From the NCBI RefSeq assembly GCF_020889625.1, contig NZ_CP086380.1, forward strand, positions 825,001 through 889,000: a DNA stretch of 64,000 nt. Reading direction: 5' to 3'. This stretch comes from Deinococcus radiophilus (GTDB lineage Bacteria; Deinococcota; Deinococci; Deinococcales; Deinococcaceae). Under the pieces are notes generated by a model that did not search any database, was not told the DNA's origin, and worked only from the letters and a program-made list of their open reading frames with translations. Positions 13,949 to 22,220 of the stretch are shown in pieces; position 1 is the first letter of the stretch; each line of letters begins with the position of its first letter. The position numbers were made by a program, and so were the translations under genes.

Positions 13949-14652
13949 CAGCCGTGACCGGTTTTGATCACATTGGCGATCTGGGCTGGCAATTCCCAGG
14001 CCATAATGTCGAAGGCCGCGGACGCAATATCGTATGGGACTTTATGCAGGGTGACGCGGGGCGCAGCATCCGCTACACAATCTATGACGGCCACATCTGC
14101 GCCGGGTTCATGGTTCAGCGACAAGCCCACCGATCCAGGATCTAAGAAAGTCACCTCGCCCACCTGCCGCACGAAGGGCACATGGGCCCCTGCGGCCACG
14201 ATCAAGCGGGCGGGGTACTGCGCCGCCAGCACCTGTAGTTTTTCCTCGGGGCCGGCCAAATCCAGCTTCTCTTCTGGATCCTGTGGACTGCCATGAAAGA
14301 AGCGAATTCGTCCACTGGGCGTCTTGAGGCGCCCACCCACTGGAAGGGAACGCAGGAAATCCAGTTGCTCAGAGGTGAGTATGTCGCGGCTCCAGTTGAT
14401 CACCTGTTCGGCGGGTCCATGCCGACCTTCACGGTCACCCAGCGGTAGGGCCACACGCATATCCGACGAGCCCAGGCAGGCCGAAAATCCATGCTGCTGC
14501 ACATAGTCGATGACTGGTCCAGGGTTCGCGCCGTAACCCACCAGATCACCCACCACCACAATCTGGTCCACTGCCTGAGCACGCAGAAACTCAGCGGACG
14601 CCGTCAGGGCATGAATGTTGGCATGGAGATCACTAATAATACCCAGTCGCAC
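13948..14652 (-). CDS. Metallophosphoesterase (YfcE-like)
   Basis: This calcineurin-like phosphoesterase has the metal motifs [22 protein letters not shown], and FFHGSPQ near residue 115. The domain is of the compact YfcE/diadenosine-tetraphosphatase-like type; the substrate is unknown. I choose the GTG start ([12 protein letters not shown]), because the ATG twelve bases upstream lies inside the likely -10 hexamer TAGGAT (14663-14668). It is the first gene of a three-gene unit with the NlpC/P60 peptidase and the epimerase and is divergent from lnt. Confidence 0.82.
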   Translation of the reverse strand: MRLGIISDLHANIHALTASAEFLRAQAVDQIVVVGDLVGYGANPGPVIDYVQQHGFSACLGSSDMRVALPLGDREGRHGPAEQVINWSRDILTSEQLDFLRSLPVGGRLKTPSGRIRFFHGSPQDPEEKLDLAGPEEKLQVLAAQYPARLIVAAGAHVPFVRQVGEVTFLDPGSVGLSLNHEPGADVAVIDCVADAAPRVTLHKVPYDIASAAFDIMAWELPAQIANVIKTGHG

Positions 14653-14662
14653 AGTAAAGCCC

Positions 14663-14726
14663 ATCCTACTCCAGTGCGCGGGCGAACCTGGTCCATGCGG
14701 CAGCCCTCAACTGCGTCCACTATCAT
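14663..14726. promoter_or_regulatory. Divergent promoters for phosphoesterase operon and lnt
   Basis: The minus-strand hexamer TAGGAT (14663-14668) lies ten bases before the GTG of the phosphoesterase gene. The plus-strand hexamer TATCAT (14721-14726) ends six bases before the lnt ATG. Both transcripts would have little or no leader. Confidence 0.55.
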
Positions 14727-14732
14727 GCGCGG

Positions 14733-16172
14733 ATGCGCCGCTCATCTGACATCCTGGCTCTATCGTGGGGGCTGGTCACCGCCGCCCTGACGCTGACGCC
14801 CTGGGCCTGGCTGAGCGTGCTGCCGCTGGCGGTCTGGTTACATCACGCCGCTCAGGCAGACACGGCACGGCGGATGGGGGTGGCCGCGTTCGCTTACACA
14901 GGGCTGCACCTGTGGTGGATTGCGGTGCTGGCGGCCAAAATCTTTGGTGTTCCCCCGCTGGGAGGGCTGGCGCTGATTCTTTACGCCATTCAGGGGCTCT
15001 TTTTCGCGGCGCTGGGCTGGTTGGTTCTGCGATTTTTTCATACGCCCCGTGCCCGACTGTGGGCTCTGGCGGGCGGCTGGGTCATCCTGGAATGGCTACG
15101 AACTCTGGGTACACTGGCCTTTCCCTGGCCCACGCTCGGCTATGTCTGGCTGGATACGCCAGTCGCCCAGGTGGCCGCTCTGGGCGGACTGCTGCTGCTG
15201 TCCTGGCTGGCCGTGACGACCGCTGTTGCTCTTGCAGACGCCCTGATCACCCGCCGTCCCTGGCCACTGCTCACTCTATTAGGCCTGTTGGGACTATCCA
15301 CCGCGTATGGGCTGACTCGCCTTCCGGCACAGGGCGAACCAGCCCGTGCCTTCCTGACCCGTACTGAGGTGGACGGCTTTGACCGCTTCAGCGGAGGCTT
15401 GCTGCCGGAATTGCTGAGTGCCAGTCAGGACCGCCCTGCAGGCGAAGTGCTGATCTGGTCAGAAACGGCCCTGGATGTGAATGCTGGAGATCAGGTTCTC
15501 TTCCCAGGCCCTGGCATCAGCGGGGCACATCTACGCGAAGAGGACTTCGGGCGAAATCTTGCCGTTGCGATTGACAGTGACGGCCAAATTCTGGTCCAGA
15601 ACGACAAAGGCCGTCCAGTGCCTTTCGGTGAGGCCTTTCCCCTCCAGGACGTATTGGGGCCGCTTTACACCACGCTGGGTGGGCTGACCGGCTTTGACCT
15701 GAGCACCAGCATTCGGCCCGCACAGCAGATGATTCCTCTGGTCCTGGAAGGTATTCGCTACGGGGTCTACATCTGCTATGACTCGGTCTTCAGCTGGCCC
15801 GCCCGCCAGTTGACCCGCCAGGGCGCAGAGGTGCTTGTCAATGTCAGCAATGATTCCTGGTACGCCGCCGCTGGGGTGCAGCAACATTTCAACATGGGCC
15901 GCGTCCGCGCCATCGAGAACCGCCGCTGGGTGCTTCGCTCAGTGCAGCGAGGCTGGGCCGGCAGCGTGAACGATCTGGGACAGCCAGTGCAGGTTCTCAA
16001 GGAAGGCACGGGAGGCTTCAGCGCCGAATATCAGCGGCTCACTGGGCAAACGATCTACACTCGCCTGGGTGACGCCCCGGTCCTCCTGCTGGCCCTGGCG
16101 CTGATTTTGGGTGCTCAGCGCCTCAACTTGAATTCTGACCTTTCCTTCCAAGTAAAAGAAGTGGAATCCTAG
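14733..16172 (+). CDS. lnt: Apolipoprotein N-acyltransferase
   Basis: Lnt adds the third acyl chain to the N-terminal Cys of lipoproteins in the membrane. The 479-residue protein has about six membrane helices in its first 200 residues, then a nitrilase-type domain with the Glu-Lys-Cys triad: Glu in LIWSETALD, Lys in VQNDKGRPVPFGE and Cys in VYICYDSVF, followed by VNVSNDSWY. A last hydrophobic helix closes the protein. The start is leaderless (TATCAT plus six bases). The window also encodes several lipobox proteins that would be substrates. Confidence 0.95.
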   Translation: MRRSSDILALSWGLVTAALTLTPWAWLSVLPLAVWLHHAAQADTARRMGVAAFAYTGLHLWWIAVLAAKIFGVPPLGGLALILYAIQGLFFAALGWLVLRFFHTPRARLWALAGGWVILEWLRTLGTLAFPWPTLGYVWLDTPVAQVAALGGLLLLSWLAVTTAVALADALITRRPWPLLTLLGLLGLSTAYGLTRLPAQGEPARAFLTRTEVDGFDRFSGGLLPELLSASQDRPAGEVLIWSETALDVNAGDQVLFPGPGISGAHLREEDFGRNLAVAIDSDGQILVQNDKGRPVPFGEAFPLQDVLGPLYTTLGGLTGFDLSTSIRPAQQMIPLVLEGIRYGVYICYDSVFSWPARQLTRQGAEVLVNVSNDSWYAAAGVQQHFNMGRVRAIENRRWVLRSVQRGWAGSVNDLGQPVQVLKEGTGGFSAEYQRLTGQTIYTRLGDAPVLLLALALILGAQRLNLNSDLSFQVKEVES

Positions 16173-16176
16173 GAAG

Positions 16177-17391
16177 ATGACCAGCACTCCCTCCGGACCG
16201 CTATGGACCCGCAGCTTTACCATCTACTGGCTGGCGGGCCTCCAGTCGGTGTTCGGCAATTCACTGACTTCGGTGGTGGTGGCAGTGCTGGTATATGGCA
16301 TGACCGGGCAGTCCAGTGCCATGGGTCTCACACTGGCCCTGGGATTGCTGCCAGGTCTGGTCAGTCCATTTGCTGGAGTGGTCGTTGACCGGGTCGCCCT
16401 CAAGCCCCTGCTGTTCTTAGGAGATTTGCTGCGGGGCTTGCTGGTCCTGGCGCTTGGTCTTGCCCTGCTGGGTGGCGAGGTTTCACTCTTCTGGCTGAAT
16501 ACAGTGGTGTTTCTTAGCGGCCTGATCACAGCTTTTACCACTCCAGCCACCTCGACCCTGTTGCCCCAATTGGTCCCGGAGGAACACCTGGCCCGCGCCA
16601 ACGGCTTGATGGGTATGGGCCTGCAGAGCGCACAACTGGTGGGGCTGCTGGCGGGAGCAGGCCTGGTGGCCTGGCTGGGCAATCCCCAGACCCTGCTTCT
16701 GGACGCCGCCACCTTCCTGATCAGCGCCGCTGCCTATCTGCTTATCCGTCTTCCTGAAAGGGCAAAGGCGCCAAAGGAGGAAAGCTACTGGAGCGCTTTT
16801 GTAGCGGGCCTCCAGACTTTACGCCAGTATCCAGGGTTTGCCCTAATTCCAGTGCTGGCCTTTGTCGTGAACGTGGCTTTTGCCCCGGTGCAGATGTTGT
16901 TGCCTGCACATATTGAACTGCTGCGGCTGCCAGAAGCGTACTACGGTGTCGCGCTGGCACTCGTAATGGGGGGGATGCTGGCGGGGAGTCTCGGTATTAC
17001 CGCTATCGGGAACCGTTTCGCTCCAAAGCTAGCGCTTCCGCTGGGGCTGGGAGCCGCTGGCTTATCACTGGCCATGATGGCCCTGAGTCATATGCCCACG
17101 CTTTTTTATATGGCGCTGGTACTCCTTGGCTTAGGTTTGGCGCTCACCAATACCGCTATTGCCTATCTAGGCCAGACGGTGATTCCCGCTGAATTCCGGG
17201 GACGGGTGTTTGGCCTGATTGGTGCCAGTGGCATGGCCGGAATGCCCCTGGCCATGATCCTGCTAGGTCCTGCCGCCGACGCATACGGGAGTCGCCTACT
17301 GTGGCTGGTCGCAGCGGCAGCGGTGCTGGTGAGTGCTGGGGTATGGGTGGTAAAGAGCCGCATTAAGCTTGTCAGTCTGAATGCTTATTGA
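16177..17391 (+). CDS. MFS transporter with its stop codon supplied by an IS
   Basis: This 404-residue protein has twelve hydrophobic segments and resembles the MFS_3 group of exporters. The loop LVSPFAGVVVDRVALK between helices 2 and 3 matches the MFS A-motif region. Substrate is unknown. AGGAAG precedes the ATG four bases after lnt. The last codons read GCT TAT TGA, of which TGA comes from the IS630 end. Without the insertion and its TA duplication the reading would be GCT TAG, so the insertion hit the original stop codon and merely adds one Tyr. The protein is therefore probably functional. Confidence 0.88.
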   Translation: MTSTPSGPLWTRSFTIYWLAGLQSVFGNSLTSVVVAVLVYGMTGQSSAMGLTLALGLLPGLVSPFAGVVVDRVALKPLLFLGDLLRGLLVLALGLALLGGEVSLFWLNTVVFLSGLITAFTTPATSTLLPQLVPEEHLARANGLMGMGLQSAQLVGLLAGAGLVAWLGNPQTLLLDAATFLISAAAYLLIRLPERAKAPKEESYWSAFVAGLQTLRQYPGFALIPVLAFVVNVAFAPVQMLLPAHIELLRLPEAYYGVALALVMGGMLAGSLGITAIGNRFAPKLALPLGLGAAGLSLAMMALSHMPTLFYMALVLLGLGLALTNTAIAYLGQTVIPAEFRGRVFGLIGASGMAGMPLAMILLGPAADAYGSRLLWLVAAAAVLVSAGVWVVKSRIKLVSLNAY

Positions 17392-18389
17392 TAACGGCGT
17401 AAGTTGGCGTCCATAAGCTGACGGGGCAGGTGAATATAGCGGACCCGCTGCCAGGCGGTGACAAGCCTCTTTTTCAGCGCTCTTATGGAGTGGGCACAAA
17501 AGTTCCCCAACACATTGCGCTTGACGTAGGCCCACACCAACTCGATCGGGTTCAACTCTGGAGCATACGGAGGCAGAAAGATCAGAGAGAGGCGTTCGTG
17601 GGAACCCACGAACGCCTGGGTTACTTTCGCGTGATGAATTCTCGCATTGTCCAGCACCACGACGATGTTCCCCTGAACTTGGCGCAGGATGTGCCCAAAG
17701 AATCGTATGACTTCTCTACTCCGGATCGCTCCGGATATTGTGTGCTGGAAGAATCGTCCATCTGAAGTGATCGCCCCAATCGTTGAAAGCTTCTCCCAGT
17801 TTGCTCTGAGCTTGACCAGGGGCGTGACGCCCCTCACCCCCCATGTCCGTCGCTGGACTCCTTTCAGAGAGAATCCGACTTCATCCAGATAGATGATTGT
17901 GGCTCCCTCAGCGACCTTTTTTTCCAACTCCGGCAGCACCTGTTCCCGCCAGGATGCGATCCGAAGTTCGTTCCGCTCAGCGGCCCGCCCATCTGGCATC
18001 TGTGGGCTGAAACCCAACTTTCGTAGGATTTTGCGGACGTGATCATGGTGGTACCACACATCAAAGTGCCGCCCGATGAGCTCTGCCACACGTTTTGTCG
18101 TCCAGGTTTCGTCAGGAAACCCATGCTGCAGAGCACCCTCCTGCAGGAGGGTGCGAAGCTGGTCGTGCTGAGACTCAGTCAGTCGAGCAGGACGACCAGA
18201 GCTGACCGTCGCTTGCAAGCTTCCCTTCTTTCTGAGCCGAGCACTCCAAGAAGTCACCGTGAGCACGGAGACGCCAAAGTGAGCAGCGATTTCGCGGTGT
18301 GTGTGGCTGCCTTGCTGCAGCCACTCGGTAGCAGCCAGGCGCCGCTCCTCAAGTTGGGCACGAGAATATTGGTTCGGTTGCCATTCCAT
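17385..18389 (-). CDS. IS630-family transposase
   Basis: This 334-residue single-frame transposase has an N-terminal helix-turn-helix (REIAAHFGVSVLTVTSW) and a second winged-helix region (KRVAELIGRHFDVWYHHDHV). The DDE catalytic domain has D in IIYLDEVGFS, D in VVVLDNARIHH and E in PELNPIELVW. The last sense codon CAA is the end of the element; the stop TAA is made from the duplicated TA plus one flanking base, so it is target-dependent. The gene is intact. Confidence 0.94.
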   Translation of the reverse strand: MEWQPNQYSRAQLEERRLAATEWLQQGSHTHREIAAHFGVSVLTVTSWSARLRKKGSLQATVSSGRPARLTESQHDQLRTLLQEGALQHGFPDETWTTKRVAELIGRHFDVWYHHDHVRKILRKLGFSPQMPDGRAAERNELRIASWREQVLPELEKKVAEGATIIYLDEVGFSLKGVQRRTWGVRGVTPLVKLRANWEKLSTIGAITSDGRFFQHTISGAIRSREVIRFFGHILRQVQGNIVVVLDNARIHHAKVTQAFVGSHERLSLIFLPPYAPELNPIELVWAYVKRNVLGNFCAHSIRALKKRLVTAWQRVRYIHLPRQLMDANLRRYQ

Positions 18390-18430
18390 GGTCCCTGGAG
18401 TTTAGCAGCGCATACTTGCGCCGCTATCAA
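17388..18430 (-). mobile_element. IS630-family insertion sequence, complete
   Basis: The element is 1043 bp, flanked by TA on both sides (17386-17387 and 18431-18432), the target duplication typical of IS630/Tc1-mariner. Its ends are imperfect inverted repeats: left TTGATAACGGCGTAAGT, right (inverted) TTGATAGCGGCGCAAGT, 15 of 17 identical. One intact transposase gene fills it. It sits in the stop codon of the MFS gene and in the 3' end of a convergent regulator gene. All features of a recent, intact insertion are present. Confidence 0.93.
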
Positions 18431-18432
18431 TA

Positions 18433-19057
18433 GTAGGAAGCTTCACTAAGTGAAGGCCAAATAAATGTCTTTCACCCTTTGTATTTTCGGATTTTTTTAG
18501 CATCTCATAGGTAAAGTCAATGATTTTTTGTAACTCATCTTCCCTGAGGAGAACTCTAATTCATATGGATATGGCATCCGTATCTCCAGTTTGATCGCCA
18601 GCTACATAAAGCGATTTATGTAGTCTTCCTCCGGATGCTTTGATTTCTATACCGGCCTCGTCATAGCTATATTTTTCTGTAAGGGGTTTGGATATGGAAG
18701 ATGCAAATACCTTATGATCCTCTCCAAAGTCCTAAAGTCCTTTTGAACAAAATCTGTGATTGTGTCGTGGCTGGTTAATGAGAATGGCACCTTATATGAA
18801 TCAGCAGTCAACTCGTGGTATTTGATTCCTCGACCTTTACGCTTGACTATGCTGCCGACTTGCACCAAGCCGTTAGATTCTAATTGCCTGACTCTGTAGT
18901 AAGCAGTATTAAAGTCCACTCCAGCTCGGTTCGCAATGTCACTGATGGTATGGCAGCCAGACCAAAGGGCCGATAAGATTGGTCTGAAGCTGTCAGAGAG
19001 TAGTAACCGCCCTTGCTCCGTGGTCTTAACAACCCTACTTGAAAATCTTGCTTCCAT
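18433..19057 (-). pseudogene. Broken winged-helix regulator gene
   Basis: The first 136 codons encode a winged-helix protein (TISDIANRAGVDFNTAYYRV, then a wing with KRKGRGIKYHELTADSYKVPF) and then run into TAG. After a one-base shift near 18671-18690 the sequence continues as EKYSYDEAGIEIKASGGRL to a TGA (18561-18563), and in the same frame on as IRVLLREDELQKII through ERHLFGLHLVKLP to the IS end. The joined product, about 210 residues, has the length and C-terminus of a Deinococcus HTH family. So there is one frameshift, one nonsense codon and an IS at the end. Without the IS it would have ended a few codons into the MFS gene. The DNA is much richer in A/T than its neighbours, suggesting acquisition. 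Confidence 0.75.
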
Positions 19058-19448
19058 TTTAAGTAGAGGATAGCAATACTGTGTTATCTGAGAACGACCT
19101 TGAGTGCACGGGTTACCCTCTGGGGGGAGGGGTTCTCAGACTTCACAAAATGTGGCTTCACTAATGAGACATCATGCAACCTACCGTTATTATTATCATC
19201 TCGCACACATAATTACAAAATCAGGGCATGTGGCCGATAAGTCGCGTGCCCTGCCCTTTCCCTGATCATTCTTATCTAAGACTGTTTAGGTAAGAATGAG
19301 AAGACAAAATATGCTGTGCAGAGCCTTTTGTTAGCTCTGCACAGCATATTTTGCCCCAACCTCTACCCCTCATTTCAATCTGCAAGGGTCTTCTCGTCCA
19401 TTCTGGAACCTCGAAAATTCCAGGCCTTCTAGGACGGCAACATCAGGA
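19058..19448. other. Noncoding, AT-rich stretch with four inverted repeats
   Basis: No convincing gene lies here. It holds CTGAGAAC (19087-19094) with GTTCTCAG (19131-19138), just upstream of the broken regulator's promoter region (TATCCT on the minus strand near 19070). It also holds AGGGCATG (19223-19230) with CGTGCCCT (19245-19252), CATTCTTA (19267-19274) with TAAGAATG (19291-19298), and the long palindrome at 19305-19353. A structured RNA, a miniature mobile element or a regulator site cluster are all possible. Confidence 0.6.
19305..19353. repeat. Perfect 20-bp inverted repeat with 9-base loop
   Basis: The arms 19305-19324 and 19334-19353 are exact reverse complements (outer CAAAATATG, inner CAGAGC). 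In RNA of either strand this forms a long hairpin with an A-rich left base and a T-rich right base, as in bidirectional intrinsic terminators. It lies about 95 bases after the stop of the lipid kinase gene on the minus strand. Confidence 0.7.
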
Positions 19449-20435
19449 TCAGGTCGAGAGATCGGCTTCAGTCTGCATGGTAAAGAACGGCACAGCCCTC
19501 GGCAGGACACGCGCAGTAAACGGCGTGGTTTCCACATGCATCTCGCCATCGAATTGAAGTGGGAACGGTTCATCAGCCACCACACGGATCTCGGAAGCCG
19601 TAAAGGTTTCAAGATTGTCGCTGAAGGTGGGATCACCAAGATTGAACTTGGCCTTGAGGGAATCCAGGAGGTTTGCCCCTAAACGGAGGATATTGCCTTC
19701 TTTGAGGAGAATGACCGTGAAGCGCCCATCGCTAGGACTGATGTCGGAAGCGATGGGAATACGGTAGTTGGCCATGCCCAGATTGGCGATCATCACCCCG
19801 ATGCCCCTAAAGGTTCGCTCCTGACCGTCTGCGGTGATATGGAAGGTGGTGACTTCCGGGTTGATCTGCCGCATGGCGGCCAGCACATAGGCCATGGTGC
19901 CGAAGTTCTTCTTGAGCGGTTCACTTTCTTTGATCATGTTGGCATCTGCACCTGCTCCAGCCAACATGGCAAAGCCTTTGCGCTCATGCGACTCACCGGT
20001 TTCCAGTTCACCCAGATCCAGCTCCACGGTGCGGCCCGAGAGCAGCAGTTGCAGCAGGTCCTGTGGTTCTTCGGGAATCTTCAGATTGGCTGCGATCAGG
20101 TTGGCCGTGCCTGCAGGAAAGGCCAGCAATGGGATGTCCTGACCACGCATGGCATAAGCCAGTGCGCTGACTGTACCGTCACCACCGGCTCCAATCACTG
20201 CAGCGAAATCTCCGAGATCAGACACGTAATCCGCCATAGGCCGCTCTCCCTCCAAGTGACGCTCGGTGAGTGGAATCCCCTGGGCGCGCAGCAGATTCAG
20301 CAGATCCGGAAGGGCATGATCCCCCGCACCGCTTTTGGGATTGGCGATGACCAAGACGCCTTTTTCTAGCATGGCAGCGGTGAATTGGGCACCAGTAGAC
20401 GATCGGGTAGAAGAAACAGTTTGACCTGATGACAT
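19449..20435 (-). CDS. Diacylglycerol/lipid kinase family protein (YegS/BmrU type)
   Basis: The protein has the lipid kinase catalytic domain with VLVIANPKSGAG, the nucleotide-binding GAGGDGTVSALA (about 110 residues in) and FPAGTANLIA, then the beta-rich C-terminal domain ending in LQFDGEM. It likely phosphorylates diacylglycerol or a related lipid. I pick ATG 20435 (328 residues), seven bases after TCTAAT on the minus strand, giving a leaderless message; ATG 20372 (MLEKGVLVIANP) is the alternative that matches the domain start. It is divergent from the lipoprotein gene. Confidence 0.85.
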   Translation of the reverse strand: MSSGQTVSSTRSSTGAQFTAAMLEKGVLVIANPKSGAGDHALPDLLNLLRAQGIPLTERHLEGERPMADYVSDLGDFAAVIGAGGDGTVSALAYAMRGQDIPLLAFPAGTANLIAANLKIPEEPQDLLQLLLSGRTVELDLGELETGESHERKGFAMLAGAGADANMIKESEPLKKNFGTMAYVLAAMRQINPEVTTFHITADGQERTFRGIGVMIANLGMANYRIPIASDISPSDGRFTVILLKEGNILRLGANLLDSLKAKFNLGDPTFSDNLETFTASEIRVVADEPFPLQFDGEMHVETTPFTARVLPRAVPFFTMQTEADLST

Positions 20436-20442
20436 TTCGCTC

Positions 20443-20450
20443 ATTAGACT
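20443..20450. promoter_or_regulatory. Overlapping divergent -10 hexamers
   Basis: The octamer ATTAGACT reads TAGACT on the plus strand (20445-20450) and TCTAAT within AGTCTAAT on the minus strand. Thus the lipid kinase and the lipoprotein gene appear to share an overlapping -10 region, which would make their transcription mutually exclusive at any one moment. Confidence 0.5.
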
Positions 20451-20472
20451 GCAAATTGCGGAGGAATTCACT

Positions 20473-20847
20473 ATGAAACGGACCCTATTTGTATCTTTAC
20501 TGTTGGGCGGCTCGCTGAGCGCCTGTATGCCCACCCAGCAGGCGGCCCCCCAGCCCACTGCAACCGTCACCCCGGTACTGTATAAGGCTTCTCCATCCGT
20601 GGCACGCGGCGGAACCCTGACGCTGCAAGGCCGTTATCTGGGCGGTGCAGACAATTCAGTGGTGCGCCTGGCAGCAGACGCAGACGGCACCGGCGGTTTT
20701 GTCTTTCCTAAAACGTCCGTGCAGTCCTGGACCAGCAGCCAGATCGTGTTGACCATTCCGGCCAATGCACCTGTAGGCGGTGGCTGGGTCTTCGTGGAAG
20801 TGGACGGCCTGCAGAGTAGTGGTCTACCCTACGCTGTAAGCCAGTAA
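20473..20847 (+). CDS. Lipoprotein with IPT/TIG-like domain
   Basis: This 124-residue protein has a lipoprotein signal ([18 protein letters not shown], lipobox LSAC) and one immunoglobulin-like IPT/TIG-type domain ([15 protein letters not shown] through [17 protein letters not shown]). Such domains fold as beta sandwiches on cell-surface proteins; no function is known. GGAGG lies eight bases before the ATG, so this is one of the few genes here with a true leader. A hairpin follows. Confidence 0.82.
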   Translation: MKRTLFVSLLLGGSLSACMPTQQAAPQPTATVTPVLYKASPSVARGGTLTLQGRYLGGADNSVVRLAADADGTGGFVFPKTSVQSWTSSQIVLTIPANAPVGGGWVFVEVDGLQSSGLPYAVSQ

Positions 20848-20861
20848 AATACGCCTGCCGA

Positions 20862-20897
20862 CCAGGCCCCCTTCCTGCTTGGGGGGGCGGGGCCTGG
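20862..20897 (+). terminator. Strong GC hairpin after the lipoprotein gene
   Basis: CCAGGCCCC (20862-20870) pairs with GGGGCCTGG (20889-20897). No T-run follows, so termination may be weak or Rho-assisted. It lies just before hisS. Confidence 0.5.
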
Positions 20898-20924
20898 CTG
20901 TTGTTGATAGACTCGCCTTTAGTT

Positions 20925-22220
20925 ATGGCGATTCAGCGCCCCAAGGGCACCCAGGACCACCTGCCAGATGGCAGCCCCAAGCAGGGCTTAGACACCCGCG
21001 CCGCCGCTTTCCGATTCGTGCGCGAGACAGCGCAGCGTGTGCTGGAGCGGGCCGGTGCACAGCATATCGATACCCCACTCTTTGAAGAAGCCGAGGTCGT
21101 GCAGCGCGGCGTAGGCGGCAGCACCGACATCGTCCGCAAGGAGATGTTTACCGTCTATTACTTCGGAGATCACGGCGGCTATGTCCTGCGCCCTGAGGGC
21201 ACCGCCGGCATTGTGCGGGCGTACCTGCAGAACGGACTCAAGCAGCTGCCCAGTCCACTTAAGCTGTGGCTACATGGCCCCATGTTTCGTGCCGAGAACG
21301 TGCAAAAAGGCCGCCTGCGCCAGTTCCACCAAGTCGACTACGAGGCCATCGGCAGCGCTGACCCGCTGGTAGACGCCGAGGCGATTGCCTTGCTGGTTGA
21401 AGTGGTCCGTGAACTGGGCCTCAAGCAGGTGAAAGTCAAGCTGGGGTCCATTGGCGACCCAGAGGACCGCCAGCGTTACAACGACTATTTGCGCGGGCTA
21501 TTCGGGACACACCGTGAGCGCCTTTCGGACGATTCGAAGGACCGCCTGGAGCGCAACCCGATGCGGATTCTGGACTCCAAGAGTGAAACCGATCAAGCCC
21601 TCATTGCCGAACTGGGCGTACAACCCATGCTGGACTTCCTGGGCAACGACGCACGCGAGCACTTTGAGCAGGTGCAGCGCTACCTCCAGGACTGGGGCGT
21701 GCCCTACGAGCTGGACCCCTCTATCGTGCGCGGGCTGGACTACTACCGCCGTACGGCCTGGGAACTGCACCACGAGGGCGTCGGCGCCAAGTCGGCGCTG
21801 TGTGGGGGTGGGCGCTATGACGGACTCGCCCAGGAACTCGGCAGCAAGACGGAAGTTCCTGGCATCGGCTGGGCTTTTGGAATTGAGCGGCTGCTGCTCG
21901 CCATGGAAGCGGACGGCGTAGAAATTCCTTGCTCCGAGGGGCCTTTGCTGTACCTGGCCGCGCTGGACACAGAATATGTCCCAGCAGTGGCCAAAGTGGC
22001 ATTGGATGCCCGCGCGGTGGCCCGCACTGAATTCGCCTACCGGGCCATGAAACCGGGCAACGCCTTCAAAGATGCCGAGCGCCGCGGCGCTGTCTGGGTG
22101 GCCCTGGTCGGCTCCGACGAAGTTGCCAATGGCACCCTGAGCCTCAAGAACCTCGTCACCGGCGAACAGCGCCGGGTAGCCCACAACGAACTGATGACCT
22201 TTCTGGGGGAGCAAGCATGA
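20925..22220 (+). CDS. hisS: Histidyl-tRNA synthetase
   Basis: This class II synthetase charges tRNA-His. The 431-residue protein has motif 1 ([18 protein letters not shown]), motif 2 ([21 protein letters not shown]), the His-specific [12 protein letters not shown], motif 3 ([11 protein letters not shown]) and a C-terminal anticodon-binding domain. I start at ATG 20925 ([11 protein letters not shown]), the usual N-terminus; TAGACT lies eleven bases upstream, so the leader is very short. aspS follows with an ATGA overlap, a common bacterial pair. Confidence 0.96.
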   Translation: MAIQRPKGTQDHLPDGSPKQGLDTRAAAFRFVRETAQRVLERAGAQHIDTPLFEEAEVVQRGVGGSTDIVRKEMFTVYYFGDHGGYVLRPEGTAGIVRAYLQNGLKQLPSPLKLWLHGPMFRAENVQKGRLRQFHQVDYEAIGSADPLVDAEAIALLVEVVRELGLKQVKVKLGSIGDPEDRQRYNDYLRGLFGTHRERLSDDSKDRLERNPMRILDSKSETDQALIAELGVQPMLDFLGNDAREHFEQVQRYLQDWGVPYELDPSIVRGLDYYRRTAWELHHEGVGAKSALCGGGRYDGLAQELGSKTEVPGIGWAFGIERLLLAMEADGVEIPCSEGPLLYLAALDTEYVPAVAKVALDARAVARTEFAYRAMKPGNAFKDAERRGAVWVALVGSDEVANGTLSLKNLVTGEQRRVAHNELMTFLGEQA

